Source of the DNA: Allobosea sp. Root381
GTDB taxonomy: Bacteria > Pseudomonadota > Alphaproteobacteria > Rhizobiales > Beijerinckiaceae
Length of the DNA stretch: 64,000 bases
Direction of reading: 5' to 3'
NCBI RefSeq assembly: GCF_001429395.1
Contig: NZ_LMJT01000016.1
Location: 54,700 to 118,699 of the forward strand
Shown here: one piece after another, positions 15,858 through 25,187 of the stretch
Layout: every line of letters starts with the position of its first letter
How positions within the stretch are numbered: the first letter of the stretch is position 1
Translations under genes and position numbers: made by a program
The notes under the pieces: generated by a model
Databases searched by the model: none
What the model was told of the DNA's origin: nothing
The model's input: the letters and a program-made list of their open reading frames with translations, nothing else

Positions 15858-18026
15858 ATGACCGGCCAGACCGAGAATCCCGCGAGGGAGGATACCGCGC
15901 GCGACGGTGAGGGGCGTGGCGAGATGCTCGATCTCTCTGCACTCTGGGTCGCGATCAAGCGGCGCAAGGCCTGGATCGTCGGGCCGACGTTGGCCGCGTG
16001 CTGCCTGTCCTTCGTCGCGGTCAATCTCGTCACCCCGCGCTATACGGGCGAGGCCCGCATCCTGCTGGAGAGCCGCGGCGGCTTCTTCACGCTGCCAGGC
16101 CAGTCCTCGCCCGATACGACCGGCCAGTTCGACAGCGAGGCCGTGCAGAGCCAGGTCCAGCTGATGATGTCGCGCGATCTCGCTCGCGAGGCGATCAAGC
16201 GCATCGGCCTCGTCGGCAATTCCGAGTTCGATTCCGGCGCCGGTGCGCTGAGCTCGCTGCGCAAGCTCGCCGTCATGGTCGGCATAGGCGGCCACCCGGC
16301 GGACCATTCGCCCGAGGATCGTGTGCTGGAGAAGTATTTCGACCGGCTCCTGGTCTATCCGGTCGGGCGCTCGCGCATCGTCGCGGTGGAGTTTACCTCG
16401 CAGGACCCGGCGCTGGCGGCTAAGGGCGCCAACATCATCGCCAACACCTATCTCGAGCTTCAGGAGGCCGCCAAGCAGGACTCCGCCCGCAGCGCCTCCT
16501 CCTGGCTCTCGACCACCATCGAGCCGCTGCGCAAGCGCGTCGCGGACGCCGAGGCGAAGGTCGAGGAGTTCCGCTCGCGCCACGGGCTGTTCGTCGGCGC
16601 CAACAACACCACGCTCAACGCCCAGCAGCTTGGCGACCTCTCGACCCAGCTCTCGGTGGCCCGCAGCCAGCAGGCCGAGGCGCAGGCCAAGGCCGGGCTG
16701 ATCCGCGATGCGATCAGGCAGGGCCGCACCTTCGAAATCCCCGACGTCGCCAACAACGAACTGGTGCGCCGGCTGATCGAGCAGCGCGTCAACCTGCGCG
16801 CCCAGATCGCGCTTGAATCGCGCAACCTTCTCTCCGAGCATCCCCGCATCAAGGAGCTCAACGCCCAGCTCGCCGATCTCGAAGGACAGCTCCGCGCCGC
16901 CGCCGAGCGCACCGTACGGACGCTGGAAAACGAGGCCAAGATCGCCGGCCAGCGCGTCGAGAGCTTCAACGCGGCGCTCGAGGGGCAGATGAAGAACGTC
17001 TCCTCCGGCAACGAGAGCGAAGTGCAGCTGCGCGCGCTGGAGCGCGAGGCGCGCACGCTGCGCGAGCAGCTCGAGCAATACATGCTGCGCTATAGCGAGG
17101 CGGTGGCCCGCGACACCCAGAATGCGACGCCGGCGGATGCGCGCGTGATCTCGCGCGCCATCGAGCCGCCCGAACCGTCCTTCCCGAAGAAGCTGCCCAT
17201 CGTGCTGGTGACGACGCTGGCGACCTTCCTGGCCTCCCTGGCGACGGTGGTGTCGCGCGAGCTGCTCAATGGCCGCGGCGAACCGCCTGCGCCGCCGCCG
17301 CCGCGGCGCACGCCGGGCTGGGTCGGCGGCGCAGCGGCCCCAAAGGACAGTGAAACGGCGGCGGATCAGCGGCGTGAGCGCGTCGCCGGCCTCCTGACCC
17401 ATGCCGGGCGCGTTGGCCAGATCACGCTCGATCGCGACCGGCCGGAGCAGACGCTGGCCGATCTCGCCGAGCGCACCGATGAGCCGGCGCGCGGCATGGC
17501 GCCTCTCGTGCTGGTACTCGACGGAGCGGGCGAGGGCGCAACCACGCCCCATCACCTCGCCGAGCTCCTGTCGCAGCGCTGCCGTTGCATCATCGTCGAT
17601 CTCGCGGCCGATGACGGCCGCCGCGAGCCCGGCTTCTCCGAGCTCCTCGCCGGTGAAGCCATGTTCTCCGACATCATCGGCCGCGCGCCGGGCTCGCGGC
17701 TGCACCGCATCGGCCCCGGCCGCGCCGGGCGCAACGCCGTGCTCGCCGCGCCCGATCTCGTCGACATCGCGCTGGATGCGCTGTGCGAGACCTATGACTG
17801 GGTGCTGGTCGCCGTCGCCTCGAATGATGCGGCTGCCGTGCTCGAACCGCTCGCCCGCCGCGCCCAGGGCGGCCTCGTCATGGCCGGCCAGGTCGGCAAT
17901 GGCCACGCCGTCGAGACGGCCTATCGGCTGGCTGATCTCGCCACCGGCCCCGTCACGCTGATGCTGGACCCGCCGGAGGAAACCCCGTCGCGCGGCCTGC
18001 GCGAGCCGGACACGGCTGTGGTCTAG
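15858..18026 (+). CDS. Wzz/ExoP-like polysaccharide co-polymerase with degenerate kinase domain
   Basis: A 722-residue inner-membrane protein: cytoplasmic N-terminus, first membrane segment about residues 37-58, a long periplasmic coiled-coil part (about 190-430, Wzz and GNVR-type), and a second membrane segment about 445-467 after the Pro-rich EPPEPSFPKK. The C-terminal part resembles a bacterial tyrosine kinase but the Walker A loop is lost (LDGAGEGATTPHH, without GKS/T), and no Tyr-rich tail follows; IIVDLAADDG is left of Walker B. It should still set chain length. ATG 15858 is chosen; a GTG at 15843 is possible. Confidence 0.82.
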   Translation: MTGQTENPAREDTARDGEGRGEMLDLSALWVAIKRRKAWIVGPTLAACCLSFVAVNLVTPRYTGEARILLESRGGFFTLPGQSSPDTTGQFDSEAVQSQVQLMMSRDLAREAIKRIGLVGNSEFDSGAGALSSLRKLAVMVGIGGHPADHSPEDRVLEKYFDRLLVYPVGRSRIVAVEFTSQDPALAAKGANIIANTYLELQEAAKQDSARSASSWLSTTIEPLRKRVADAEAKVEEFRSRHGLFVGANNTTLNAQQLGDLSTQLSVARSQQAEAQAKAGLIRDAIRQGRTFEIPDVANNELVRRLIEQRVNLRAQIALESRNLLSEHPRIKELNAQLADLEGQLRAAAERTVRTLENEAKIAGQRVESFNAALEGQMKNVSSGNESEVQLRALEREARTLREQLEQYMLRYSEAVARDTQNATPADARVISRAIEPPEPSFPKKLPIVLVTTLATFLASLATVVSRELLNGRGEPPAPPPPRRTPGWVGGAAAPKDSETAADQRRERVAGLLTHAGRVGQITLDRDRPEQTLADLAERTDEPARGMAPLVLVLDGAGEGATTPHHLAELLSQRCRCIIVDLAADDGRREPGFSELLAGEAMFSDIIGRAPGSRLHRIGPGRAGRNAVLAAPDLVDIALDALCETYDWVLVAVASNDAAAVLEPLARRAQGGLVMAGQVGNGHAVETAYRLADLATGPVTLMLDPPEETPSRGLREPDTAVV

Positions 18027-18105
18027 CCTCGATGCGGGCCGCGGCTTCGAGAGCCTTCGCGCCCCGTTCGTTGCCGTCGGGCATGCCGGAAGGCATGCTG
18101 CCGGC

Positions 18106-18462
18106 ATGACGAGAACAGATAGCCATGAAGCTTATATCGCGGCGGCGCCGGAGCAGTTTCGAGCCCTTCTGGATCAACTGCGCGCACAGCTATCGCGGGC
18201 GCTGCCCGACGCCGAAGAAATCATCAAACACGACATGCCTGGATTTCAGATCGAGGGAACGATCGTCGCGGGTTATGCCGCCTTCAGTAAGCAATGCGGT
18301 TTATACGTTGATCCGGCTGCAATTGCTGCCCATGCCGACGAAATCGCGTCGTCGAAACTGAAGGCGACCAAGACTGGCGTCACGTTCTCGGTGAAGAATC
18401 CCATCACGGCCGCACTGGTCGAGAAGCTGGCAATCAGTTCGCGCAGCAAGAAGGGCTTTTAG
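18106..18462 (+). CDS. DUF1801 (YdhG-like) protein
   Basis: A 118-residue soluble protein with the DUF1801 pattern: YIAAAPEQFRALLDQLRAQL, then IKHDMPGFQIEGTIVAGYAAFSKQCGLY. The fold is similar to a small alpha/beta barrel used in iron-chaperone-like or unknown roles; the biochemical activity of the family is not known. It lies between polysaccharide genes on the plus strand and is probably a separate unit. Confidence 0.78.
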   Translation: MTRTDSHEAYIAAAPEQFRALLDQLRAQLSRALPDAEEIIKHDMPGFQIEGTIVAGYAAFSKQCGLYVDPAAIAAHADEIASSKLKATKTGVTFSVKNPITAALVEKLAISSRSKKGF

Positions 18463-18512
18463 CGACGGTCTCCCGTCACCAAAGCTCGCCCCGCGACCCG
18501 CAGGTGCCTGCC

Positions 18513-19766
18513 CTAATCGTCCACGGCGTTGCTGCGCCCGCGCTTCAGCCAGCCCGAGACGCGATGCGCCAGCTTCAGCGCCAGCGGCGAAGCCTTAATT
18601 CTGCGCTTGGCCCAGCGCTTGGCGCGAGCGACGCCTGCAAAGGCATGGCCCTTCGCGGTCAGCGGCAGGAAGCTGTCGACCAGCTCGTCGCGCTCGTCGC
18701 AGATCGTGGTCTTGTAGCGCGCCTCGCCGACGCCGAGATCGAAGACGGTGGTTCCTTCGCGGCATTTCAGCTTGATCAGGTCAATCAGCAGGATCTCGCC
18801 CGGGCTGGTCTTGGCCGCCTCGCTCTCCATGTCGAAGGAGGTCGCCATGCCCGAGAAGCGCCCGCCCTGCATCGCCCCGATATAGGTGGCAACCGGGCTG
18901 CCGGCGAGGTCGAGGGAATAGAGCTCCAGTACGGGGGCGTGCCGGCCATCCGCCTGAGCTGCCCGTTCGATGAAGCCACGCATGCCGGGTTGCGCGAAAG
19001 GGTCGGCAACGCCCATCGCGCGGAAGCGCGCGGATTTCTGCAATAGGAAGGCGTCGAGCACCCGTGCGATCTCGGCCGGCTCGCGGGCCCGCAGGAACTC
19101 CGATGGCCCGTAGCTCGCGAAGCGGTTGCGCTTGTTCTTCAGCTTCTTGTGGGCATGGCTGCTCATCGAACGGCGCAGCGAGCCATCACAGTCGCCCGCG
19201 GCGAGGGCGAGCTTGTAGGCTCCGCTCGGGCTCGGCCCCGCGGCGAGGGACGCCAGCGGATTGGCCTGTCCCTGCCAATGCGTCGGCTGGTTGACGAAGA
19301 TGAAGGCGTCGAGCCCGCCGATCGCTACGCCGATTTCGGTCAGCAGCAGCCGCGCCGCCGCCGGATCGAGTTTGGCGGCGAAGTCCGGCGCGTAGAGCCC
19401 CATATGGTAGTTGGCATGTTTGCCGCCGATGAATTCGGCGAAGCGGATGCCATTGCGGCGGGTGATGACCAGCGGCAGGATCGCGAGGGCCGCGCCGTCC
19501 GCATCCCTGACGGCGGCGAAGCGGACATCCATGCGCTCGGCGGCGCCCACCGTCTCGATGAAGGGGCGGACCCAGCCATAGGCCTGATAAGGCGTGACCA
19601 GCGCCCGCGCCTCGAGCGCGCGCCATTCGCGCTCGACCGCAGCGATGTCGTCATGAATGGTCGTCGCCTGCCAGGGACGGACTGCCATGGCGGGGCTGCG
19701 GCTCTCCTGCGAGATCGGGGCCGGCGGCGGGCTTTCGGCGCGTGCCGACATTGCGGGGGCGGACAT
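18513..19766 (-). CDS. FemAB/CelD (BioF2-like) GNAT-fold acyltransferase
   Basis: A 417-residue soluble protein of the CelD/FemAB-like group with a GNAT fold. Visible elements are VEREWRALEARA, FAEFIGGKHANYHMG, SSHAHKKLKNKRNRF and, in the C-terminal half, ATSFDMESEAAKTSPGEILL and FDLGVGEARYKTTICDE, which is the typical end of the acyl-CoA-binding domain. Such proteins occur in exopolysaccharide and cellulose loci, where they may acylate sugars. ATG 19766 has GAGG upstream; the TTG at 19775 is the alternative. Substrate unknown. Confidence 0.75.
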   Translation of the reverse strand: MSAPAMSARAESPPPAPISQESRSPAMAVRPWQATTIHDDIAAVEREWRALEARALVTPYQAYGWVRPFIETVGAAERMDVRFAAVRDADGAALAILPLVITRRNGIRFAEFIGGKHANYHMGLYAPDFAAKLDPAAARLLLTEIGVAIGGLDAFIFVNQPTHWQGQANPLASLAAGPSPSGAYKLALAAGDCDGSLRRSMSSHAHKKLKNKRNRFASYGPSEFLRAREPAEIARVLDAFLLQKSARFRAMGVADPFAQPGMRGFIERAAQADGRHAPVLELYSLDLAGSPVATYIGAMQGGRFSGMATSFDMESEAAKTSPGEILLIDLIKLKCREGTTVFDLGVGEARYKTTICDERDELVDSFLPLTAKGHAFAGVARAKRWAKRRIKASPLALKLAHRVSGWLKRGRSNAVDD

Positions 19767-19898
19767 GGGCGACAAGGCCTCGGGCGCGGACAGTCGCGCC
19801 TCCTTAACCCGCTATTGTGAACGGATCAGGCAAGGTCGCCTTGCCCGCCGCCGGGATCGGCGAACAGCGTTAGCGAGCGGTTGCTGCGGACCGGACAG

Positions 19899-20954
19899 AT
19901 GAACCTGCGCCATCACCTTTTCTCAGCCGGCTTCGCGGCGATCTCGGCGACCGGCGCCGACCGCTGGGCCAGGGGCCTCGCGCGGGGTGTGGGTGTCATC
20001 CTGACCCTGCATCATGTCCGCCCGAAGCGCGAAGACGGCTTCCGTCCCAACGCCCTGCTCGAGATCACGCCCGATTTCCTCGACCGGGCGCTCGGCCTGA
20101 TCCGGGCCGAGGGCTACGATCTGGTTTCGCTCGACGAGGCGCTGGCGCGCCTGTCCGCGCCGCGCGACGGCCGCTTCTTCGTGGCACTGACCTTCGACGA
20201 CGGTTATCGCGACAATGTCGAGCATGCCTGGCCGGTGCTGGCGAAGCACGGCGCGCCCTGGACGCTCTTCGTCACGACCGGCTTTGCCGACCGCACGGCG
20301 AGACTCTGGTGGCTGGAGCTGGAAGAGGCGATCCGGGCGCTGCCGCAACTGGACGTCGCGCTCCCCGATGGTCGCTTCGGCGCCCGAAGCAGCAGCGACG
20401 ACGAGAAGCAGAGCGTCTTCGACAAGCTCTACTGGCGCCTGCGCAAGCAGCCGGAAGCGATTCTGCTCTCAGCGATTTCCGATCTCGCCGCCCGTGCAGG
20501 AATCGACGCCGCAGCGCTCGTCGAGCGCGAATGCCTGCCCTGGGAGACGCTGCGGGCGCTGGCCGGCGCACCCGGCGTCACGATCGGCGCGCATACGCTG
20601 ACCCACCCGATGCTGGCGAAGCATGATGCCGCATTCGCGCGGGCTGAGATTGTCGAGAGCAAGGCGCGGCTGGAAGCGGAACTCGACATGCCGATCCGCC
20701 ATTTCGCCTACCCGGTCGGCGATCCGACCTCAGCCGGACCGCGCGACTTCGCGTTGGCGCGGGAGGCGGGTTTCACCAGCGCCGTGACGACGCGGCCCGG
20801 CCATCTCTTTGCCGAGCATTCCGAGCATCCGCACGCGCTGCCGCGCGTCTCGCTCAACGGCCTGCACCAGAGCGAGGCGGCGCTACGCGCGCTGCTGTCT
20901 GGATTGCCGTTTCTGCTGTGGAACCGGGGGCGGAAGGTGAATGTGGCGGGGTAG
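19899..20954 (+). CDS. Polysaccharide deacetylase (CE4/NodB family)
   Basis: A 351-residue protein with the NodB motifs: TFDDGYRDN (catalytic base and metal aspartate), a second metal site HTLTHPML, and FAYPVGDPT near the end. CE4 enzymes remove N- or O-acetyl groups from polysaccharides. No signal peptide is obvious, so it could act in the cytoplasm or be associated with the membrane. It is divergent from the FemAB-like gene; together they suggest the polymer carries acyl groups that are added and removed. ATG 19899 is the first plausible start. Confidence 0.87.
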   Translation: MNLRHHLFSAGFAAISATGADRWARGLARGVGVILTLHHVRPKREDGFRPNALLEITPDFLDRALGLIRAEGYDLVSLDEALARLSAPRDGRFFVALTFDDGYRDNVEHAWPVLAKHGAPWTLFVTTGFADRTARLWWLELEEAIRALPQLDVALPDGRFGARSSSDDEKQSVFDKLYWRLRKQPEAILLSAISDLAARAGIDAAALVERECLPWETLRALAGAPGVTIGAHTLTHPMLAKHDAAFARAEIVESKARLEAELDMPIRHFAYPVGDPTSAGPRDFALAREAGFTSAVTTRPGHLFAEHSEHPHALPRVSLNGLHQSEAALRALLSGLPFLLWNRGRKVNVAG

Positions 20955-20955
20955 C

Positions 20956-21060
20956 CGTCATGCTCGGGCTTGTCCCGTGAATCTCGTGACGGGGAGACGT
21001 CGGAGCCACGTCCTGCTCGAGATTCTCGGGTCTGCGCTGCGCTTCGCCCGACAATGACGG
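20956..21060. repeat. Palindromic extragenic repeat, TCATGCTCGGG family, copy 1
   Basis: Begins GTCATGCTCGGGCTTGTCCC and ends CGACAATGACGG, an imperfect large inverted repeat between two convergent genes. The same start and end blocks recur at 22480-22587 and 26993-27069, and in part at 34548-34643. It may act as a bidirectional terminator or REP-type element. Confidence 0.7.
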
Positions 21061-21065
21061 CACCC

Positions 21066-21275
21066 TCACGGCCCGTCCTTCCGCTCCATCCACTTGATCA
21101 GCGGCAGCAGCGGCAGCACCCAGGCGAGGCCGAGCACGATATAGGCGACGGTCTGGACGAGCTTGGGCGCCTCGGTGATGCGTCCCTGCGCCAGCGCCAT
21201 CGCAACGAGCGCGTAGACACAGACGAACACCAGGATGGCGACGGTCCCGATCAGCTTGCGGTGTGTCTGCCTCAT
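21066..21275 (-). CDS. DUF2842 small membrane protein
   Basis: A 69-residue protein with two membrane segments (GTVAILVFVCVYALVAMALA and VAYIVLGLAWVLPLLPLIKWM), matching the small DUF2842 family found almost only in alphaproteobacteria. AGGAGA lies 9 bases before ATG 21275. It is divergent from ctaA, as in other rhizobial genomes. Function unknown. Confidence 0.85.
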   Translation of the reverse strand: MRQTHRKLIGTVAILVFVCVYALVAMALAQGRITEAPKLVQTVAYIVLGLAWVLPLLPLIKWMERKDGP

Positions 21276-21401
21276 CCTGTGATCTCCTGCGCTCCGCTGC
21301 CTGCGGCAATGCGGGTGTTGTCCGGTCCCGGCGCGCCGACTATCTGTCACCTGCCAGTGCGCTTGTGAAGCGCGTCCGATGCGACCGAAGGCCCCGCTTC
21401 C

Positions 21402-22472
21402 GTGACGATTGCAATCGAAAAGCCAGCCCCGATCATCCTGCAGGGCGGGAAACATGCCGGCATAAGGCGCTGGCTTTGGGCCGTGGCGGCGCTCGTCTTC
21501 GTCATGGTGGTCGTCGGCGGCGCGACGCGGCTGACCGGCTCGGGCCTCTCCATCACCGAATGGAAGCCGATCACCGGCGCGCTGCCGCCGCTCTCGGCCG
21601 AGAGCTGGGCCAGCGAATTCGCGAAATACCGCGAGAGCCCGCAATACAAGCTGCTCAACGAGGGCATGAGCCTCGGCGCGTTCCAGTTCATCTACTGGTG
21701 GGAATGGGGCCACCGCCAGCTCGGCCGCTTCATCGGCACGGTCTATCTGCTCGGCTTCCTCGTGGTGGCGGCGCGCCGCATGTTGCCGTGGCGCCAGACG
21801 CTCGTCCTGTTCGGGATGGGGCTGCTGCTCGGCCTGCAGGGCACGATCGGCTGGATCATGGTGGCGTCCGGTCTGGAGCCCGGCATGGTCGCGGTCGCGC
21901 CGGTGAAGCTGACTCTGCATCTTACTTTCGCGGCGCTGTTCTTCGTCTCGGTCATCGCCTTCGCGACCTGGCTGACGCCGTCGCGGCACCGGGAGGCGAG
22001 CGGCGGACGTATCGCCGCGATCGCCCTGCTCGTCCTCCTCTTCGTCCAGATCGGGCTCGGCGGGCTCGTCGCCGGCTCGAAGGCGGGGCTGACCTACAAC
22101 ACCTGGCCGCTGATGGACGGGGCGCTGGTCCCGCCGGCGGCGAGCCTGTTCTCGCAGTCACTGCCGCTCTGGGAGAACTTCGTCGACAACCCGGTGCTGG
22201 TGCAGTTCAACCACCGCATCGGCGCCTATCTGCTGCTGGCGCTGGCGCTCTGGCACGCACTTGCGATGCGCCGGAGCGCGCCAGGGACCGGCGCCGCCAA
22301 GCGCGCGACCGTCGTCGCCGGCCTGACGCTGGCGCAGGCCGTGCTGGGCATCGTCACCTTGCTGCTGGTCGTCCCGCTCTGGGCGGGGCTGGCGCATCAG
22401 GCGCTCGCCTTCGTCGTGCTGGCGATGGCGGTGGTGCATGTGACGCGGACCCGCGGGGCCGAGAGCGCGTAA
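21402..22472 (+). CDS. ctaA: Heme A synthase (COX15/CtaA)
   Basis: A 356-residue inner-membrane protein with eight segments, of the type-2 COX15 group. The family signature GGATRLTGSGLSITEWKPITG is near residue 40; conserved heme-ligand histidines lie in EWGHRQLGR, TLHLTFA, QFNHRIGAY and LAHQALAF. It converts heme O to heme A for cytochrome oxidase. GTG 21402 is the start (VTIAIEKPAP). It is convergent with the sulfhydrylase gene, an arrangement common in Hyphomicrobiales. Confidence 0.95.
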   Translation: MTIAIEKPAPIILQGGKHAGIRRWLWAVAALVFVMVVVGGATRLTGSGLSITEWKPITGALPPLSAESWASEFAKYRESPQYKLLNEGMSLGAFQFIYWWEWGHRQLGRFIGTVYLLGFLVVAARRMLPWRQTLVLFGMGLLLGLQGTIGWIMVASGLEPGMVAVAPVKLTLHLTFAALFFVSVIAFATWLTPSRHREASGGRIAAIALLVLLFVQIGLGGLVAGSKAGLTYNTWPLMDGALVPPAASLFSQSLPLWENFVDNPVLVQFNHRIGAYLLLALALWHALAMRRSAPGTGAAKRATVVAGLTLAQAVLGIVTLLLVVPLWAGLAHQALAFVVLAMAVVHVTRTRGAESA

Positions 22473-22479
22473 CCGCTTC

Positions 22480-22587
22480 CGTCATGCTCGGGCTTGTCCC
22501 GAGCATCTTGTCACGGCCAGCGCGCGCGGACCGCGCATCCCGGCAAGAGATTCTCGGGTCTGCGCTTCGCTTCGCCCGAGAATGACG
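22480..22587. repeat. Palindromic extragenic repeat, TCATGCTCGGG family, copy 2
   Basis: Starts GTCATGCTCGGGCTTGTCCC, identical to copy 1, and ends CGCCCGAGAATGACG. It fills the gap between convergent ctaA and the sulfhydrylase gene. Inner part differs from copy 1. Confidence 0.72.
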
Positions 22588-22594
22588 CTCGCGC

Positions 22595-23872
22595 TCAGAC
22601 CAGCGCCTGGTCCAGATCGTCGATCAGATCCTGCACGTCCTCCAGCCCGATCGACAGGCGGATCACCTCCGGGCCGGCGCCCGAAGCGGTCTTCTGCTCG
22701 TCGTTGAGCTGACGGTGCGTGGTCGAGGCCGGGTGGATCACCAGCGAGCGGGTGTCGCCGATATTGGCGAGGTGCGAGAACAGCTTGAGTTCGGTCACCA
22801 GCTTCACGCCGGCGTCGTAGCCACCCTTCAGCCCGAAGGTGAAGACCGCGCCCGCGCCCTTCGGGGAATAGCGCTTGGCGAGCTCGTGATACTTGTCGCC
22901 GGCCAGTCCGGGATAGCTGACCCACGCGACAGCCGGATGCTTCGAAAGATGCGTCGCGACCGCGAGCGTGCTCTCGCAATGGCGCTGCATGCGCAGCGGC
23001 AGGGTCTCGATTCCGGTCAGGATCATGAAGGCGTTGAAGGGCGAGAGCGCCGGCCCCATGTCCCGCAGGCCGAGCACCCGCGCCGCGATGGCGAAGGCGA
23101 AGTTGCCGAAGGTCTCGCCCAGCACCATGCCGTTATATTCCGGCCGGGGCTTGGACAGCATCGGGTAGCGCTCGTCGCCGACCCAGTTGAACGAGCCGCC
23201 ATCGACGATGATGCCGCCGATCGAGTTGCCATGGCCGCCGAGGAACTTGGTCAGCGAATGCACGACGATGTCGGCGCCGTGCTCGAAGGGGCGGATCAGG
23301 TAGGGCGTCGCCATGGTGTTGTCGACGATCAGCGGGATGTTGTGCTTCTTCGCGATCTTGGCAATGCCGGCGATGTCGACGATCACGCCGCCGGGATTGG
23401 CGACCGACTCGATGAAGATCGCCTTGGTCTTCGGCGTCACGGCGGCGGCGAAGGCGTCGAGATCGTCGGAATCGGCCCAGATCACGTTCCAGCCGAAGTT
23501 CTTGTAGGAGTGGTTGAACTGGTTGATCGAGCCGCCATAGAGCTTGCGCGCCGCGACGAACTCGTCGCCCGGCTGCATCAGCGCATGGAAGCAGAGGAAC
23601 TCGGCCGCATGGCCGGACGCCACGGCGAGCGCCGCCGTGCCGCCCTCCAGCGCAGCGACGCGCTCTTCCAGCACGGCGTTGGTCGGGTTGCCGATGCGCG
23701 TATAGATGTTGCCGAAGGCCTGCAGGCCGAACAGCGAGGCGGCGTGGTCGACATCATCGAAGACGAAGCTCGTCGTCTGGTAGATCGGCGTGGCGCGTGC
23801 GCCGGTAGCCGCATCGGGCGCAGCGCCCGCATGGATGGCGAGCGTGTGGAAGCCCGGTACGCGGTCGGTCAT
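22595..23872 (-). CDS. metY: O-acetylhomoserine aminocarboxypropyltransferase (sulfhydrylase)
   Basis: A 425-residue PLP enzyme of the Cys/Met metabolism family. The PLP lysine is in [11 protein letters not shown]; other family landmarks are [34 protein letters not shown] (in two parts), and [14 protein letters not shown]. The length and the middle insert ([15 protein letters not shown]) are typical of MetY-type enzymes, which make homocysteine directly from O-acetylhomoserine and sulfide. It is convergent with ctaA. A palindrome sits 37 bases upstream of the start. Confidence 0.9.
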   Translation of the reverse strand: MTDRVPGFHTLAIHAGAAPDAATGARATPIYQTTSFVFDDVDHAASLFGLQAFGNIYTRIGNPTNAVLEERVAALEGGTAALAVASGHAAEFLCFHALMQPGDEFVAARKLYGGSINQFNHSYKNFGWNVIWADSDDLDAFAAAVTPKTKAIFIESVANPGGVIVDIAGIAKIAKKHNIPLIVDNTMATPYLIRPFEHGADIVVHSLTKFLGGHGNSIGGIIVDGGSFNWVGDERYPMLSKPRPEYNGMVLGETFGNFAFAIAARVLGLRDMGPALSPFNAFMILTGIETLPLRMQRHCESTLAVATHLSKHPAVAWVSYPGLAGDKYHELAKRYSPKGAGAVFTFGLKGGYDAGVKLVTELKLFSHLANIGDTRSLVIHPASTTHRQLNDEQKTASGAGPEVIRLSIGLEDVQDLIDDLDQALV

Positions 23873-23908
23873 GGCATACTCCCTGCGATCTTCTGACGGC
23901 GAGACATT

Positions 23909-23928
23909 GCGTTCGGTTTAACGAACGC
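23909..23928. promoter_or_regulatory. Inverted repeat upstream of the sulfhydrylase gene
   Basis: GCGTTCG-GTTTAA-CGAACGC is a perfect 7-bp inverted repeat with a 6-base AT-rich centre, 37 bases upstream of the metY-type start. It looks like a dimeric repressor operator; it lacks the conserved blocks of SAM-II riboswitches that often precede methionine genes in this class. Confidence 0.5.
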
Positions 23929-23944
23929 GCCTGCGAGCGTCAAT

Positions 23945-25168
23945 TCAGGGGCGGGGCGCGAGCGCGGCGCCGATATGCTCGGGCCTGAAGCCCATGCCGA
24001 TCAGACGGGCAGGGATGCGCCGCAGGAGCGGGAAGCGGCCCAGCAGCTTCACGGCCAGGGGCGGGCGCACCTCGCCGCTGCCGGTCAGGAGCGGGTTGAT
24101 CACCCGGTTCTGGATCGCGACCTGCATGGCCTGCGTAGCGCGCGTCGGGAAGGTCCGGCGTCGCTGTACGGCGGCGAGGTCGGCATCGGTCAGCCGCTTC
24201 TCCCGTAGCGGGGCCGCCAGCAGGTTCGCCGCCGCCACCGCGTCCTGGATGGCGAGATTCACCCCGACGCCGCCGATCGGCGACATCGCATGCGCGGCAT
24301 CGCCGATGCAAAGCAGGCCCGGCTTCCACCATTGGGTGAGCCGGTCGACCGCGACCGAGAGCAGCTTGATGTCGTCCCAGTCGCGGAGTTCGCCCACGCG
24401 GTCGGCAAGCAGCGGCAGCAGCGTGGCGAGCCCGCGGCGGAAAGCGTCGAGCCCCGCCGCGCGCAGAGTCTCCAGCGCGCCCTTCGGGATGACATAGGCG
24501 CATTGCCAATAATCACCGCGGTTCAGCATGACGGCGAAGCGGCCCCGTGCGATCTGGCCGAAGGTCTGGTTCATGTCGCTCTCGCGGCGCGAGATGCGGA
24601 ACCAGAGCACGTCCATCGGCGCGCCGAGCGTCTCGACTTCGAAGCCTGCCGCCTTGCGGATGTCGGAGCTGCGCCCGTCGGCCGCGACGACGAGGTCGGC
24701 GCGGATCGTGACCTCGCCCTCGGCGGTCTCGGCCTCGAGCCCGACGACGCGCCCGTTCTCTCTCAGCAGCCCGGTCGCCTTCGCCTGCATCAGCAGCTGG
24801 AAGCGCGGCTGCTCCCGACCGCGATCGGCCAGGAAGTCGAGGAAATCCCATTGCGGCATGAAGGCGATGTACGGCGCGGCCACCGGCAGATGGCTGAAAT
24901 CGGCGATGGTGACGTCATCGCCGCCGAAACGGGCGACGATGTCGTCCTCCTTGGTGTGGGGCAGCTTGAGGAAGTCGTCGAGCAGGCCGAGTTCCTGCAT
25001 CAGCTGCATCGTCGAGGGATGGATGGTGTCGCCGCGGAAATCGCGCAGGAAGTCGGCGTGCTTCTCCAGTACGATCGTGTCGACGCCGGCCCGCGAGAGC
25101 AGAAAGCCCAGCATCATCCCGGCCGGGCCGCCTCCGGCAATGCAGCAGGTGGTTCTCTCCTGGCTCAT
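23945..25168 (-). CDS. FAD-dependent monooxygenase/oxidoreductase (PHBH/UbiH-like)
   Basis: A 407-residue class A flavoprotein: Rossmann dinucleotide motif CCIAGGGPAGMMLGFLL at the N-terminus, the FAD-contact DFRGDTIHP, LVVAADGRSSDIR with the DG motif, and GDAAHAMSPIGGVGVNLAIQ near residue 290. Enzymes of this family hydroxylate aromatic or related substrates using NAD(P)H and oxygen. It ends just upstream of the sulfhydrylase and follows the Bug-type binding protein with a 19-base gap, so those two may be co-transcribed. Substrate unknown. Confidence 0.85.
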   Translation of the reverse strand: MSQERTTCCIAGGGPAGMMLGFLLSRAGVDTIVLEKHADFLRDFRGDTIHPSTMQLMQELGLLDDFLKLPHTKEDDIVARFGGDDVTIADFSHLPVAAPYIAFMPQWDFLDFLADRGREQPRFQLLMQAKATGLLRENGRVVGLEAETAEGEVTIRADLVVAADGRSSDIRKAAGFEVETLGAPMDVLWFRISRRESDMNQTFGQIARGRFAVMLNRGDYWQCAYVIPKGALETLRAAGLDAFRRGLATLLPLLADRVGELRDWDDIKLLSVAVDRLTQWWKPGLLCIGDAAHAMSPIGGVGVNLAIQDAVAAANLLAAPLREKRLTDADLAAVQRRRTFPTRATQAMQVAIQNRVINPLLTGSGEVRPPLAVKLLGRFPLLRRIPARLIGMGFRPEHIGAALAPRP

Positions 25169-25187
25169 GGCTTTGCCTTGCTGCGTG

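Noticed and set aside
15792..18107. Long minus-strand frame opposite the Wzz-like gene
   Set aside because: Antisense shadow in a GC-rich gene; no domain and no start signals.
23873..23944. SAM-II riboswitch before the metY-type gene
   Set aside because: The leader is short and dominated by the GCGTTCG palindrome; conserved SAM-II blocks are not seen.
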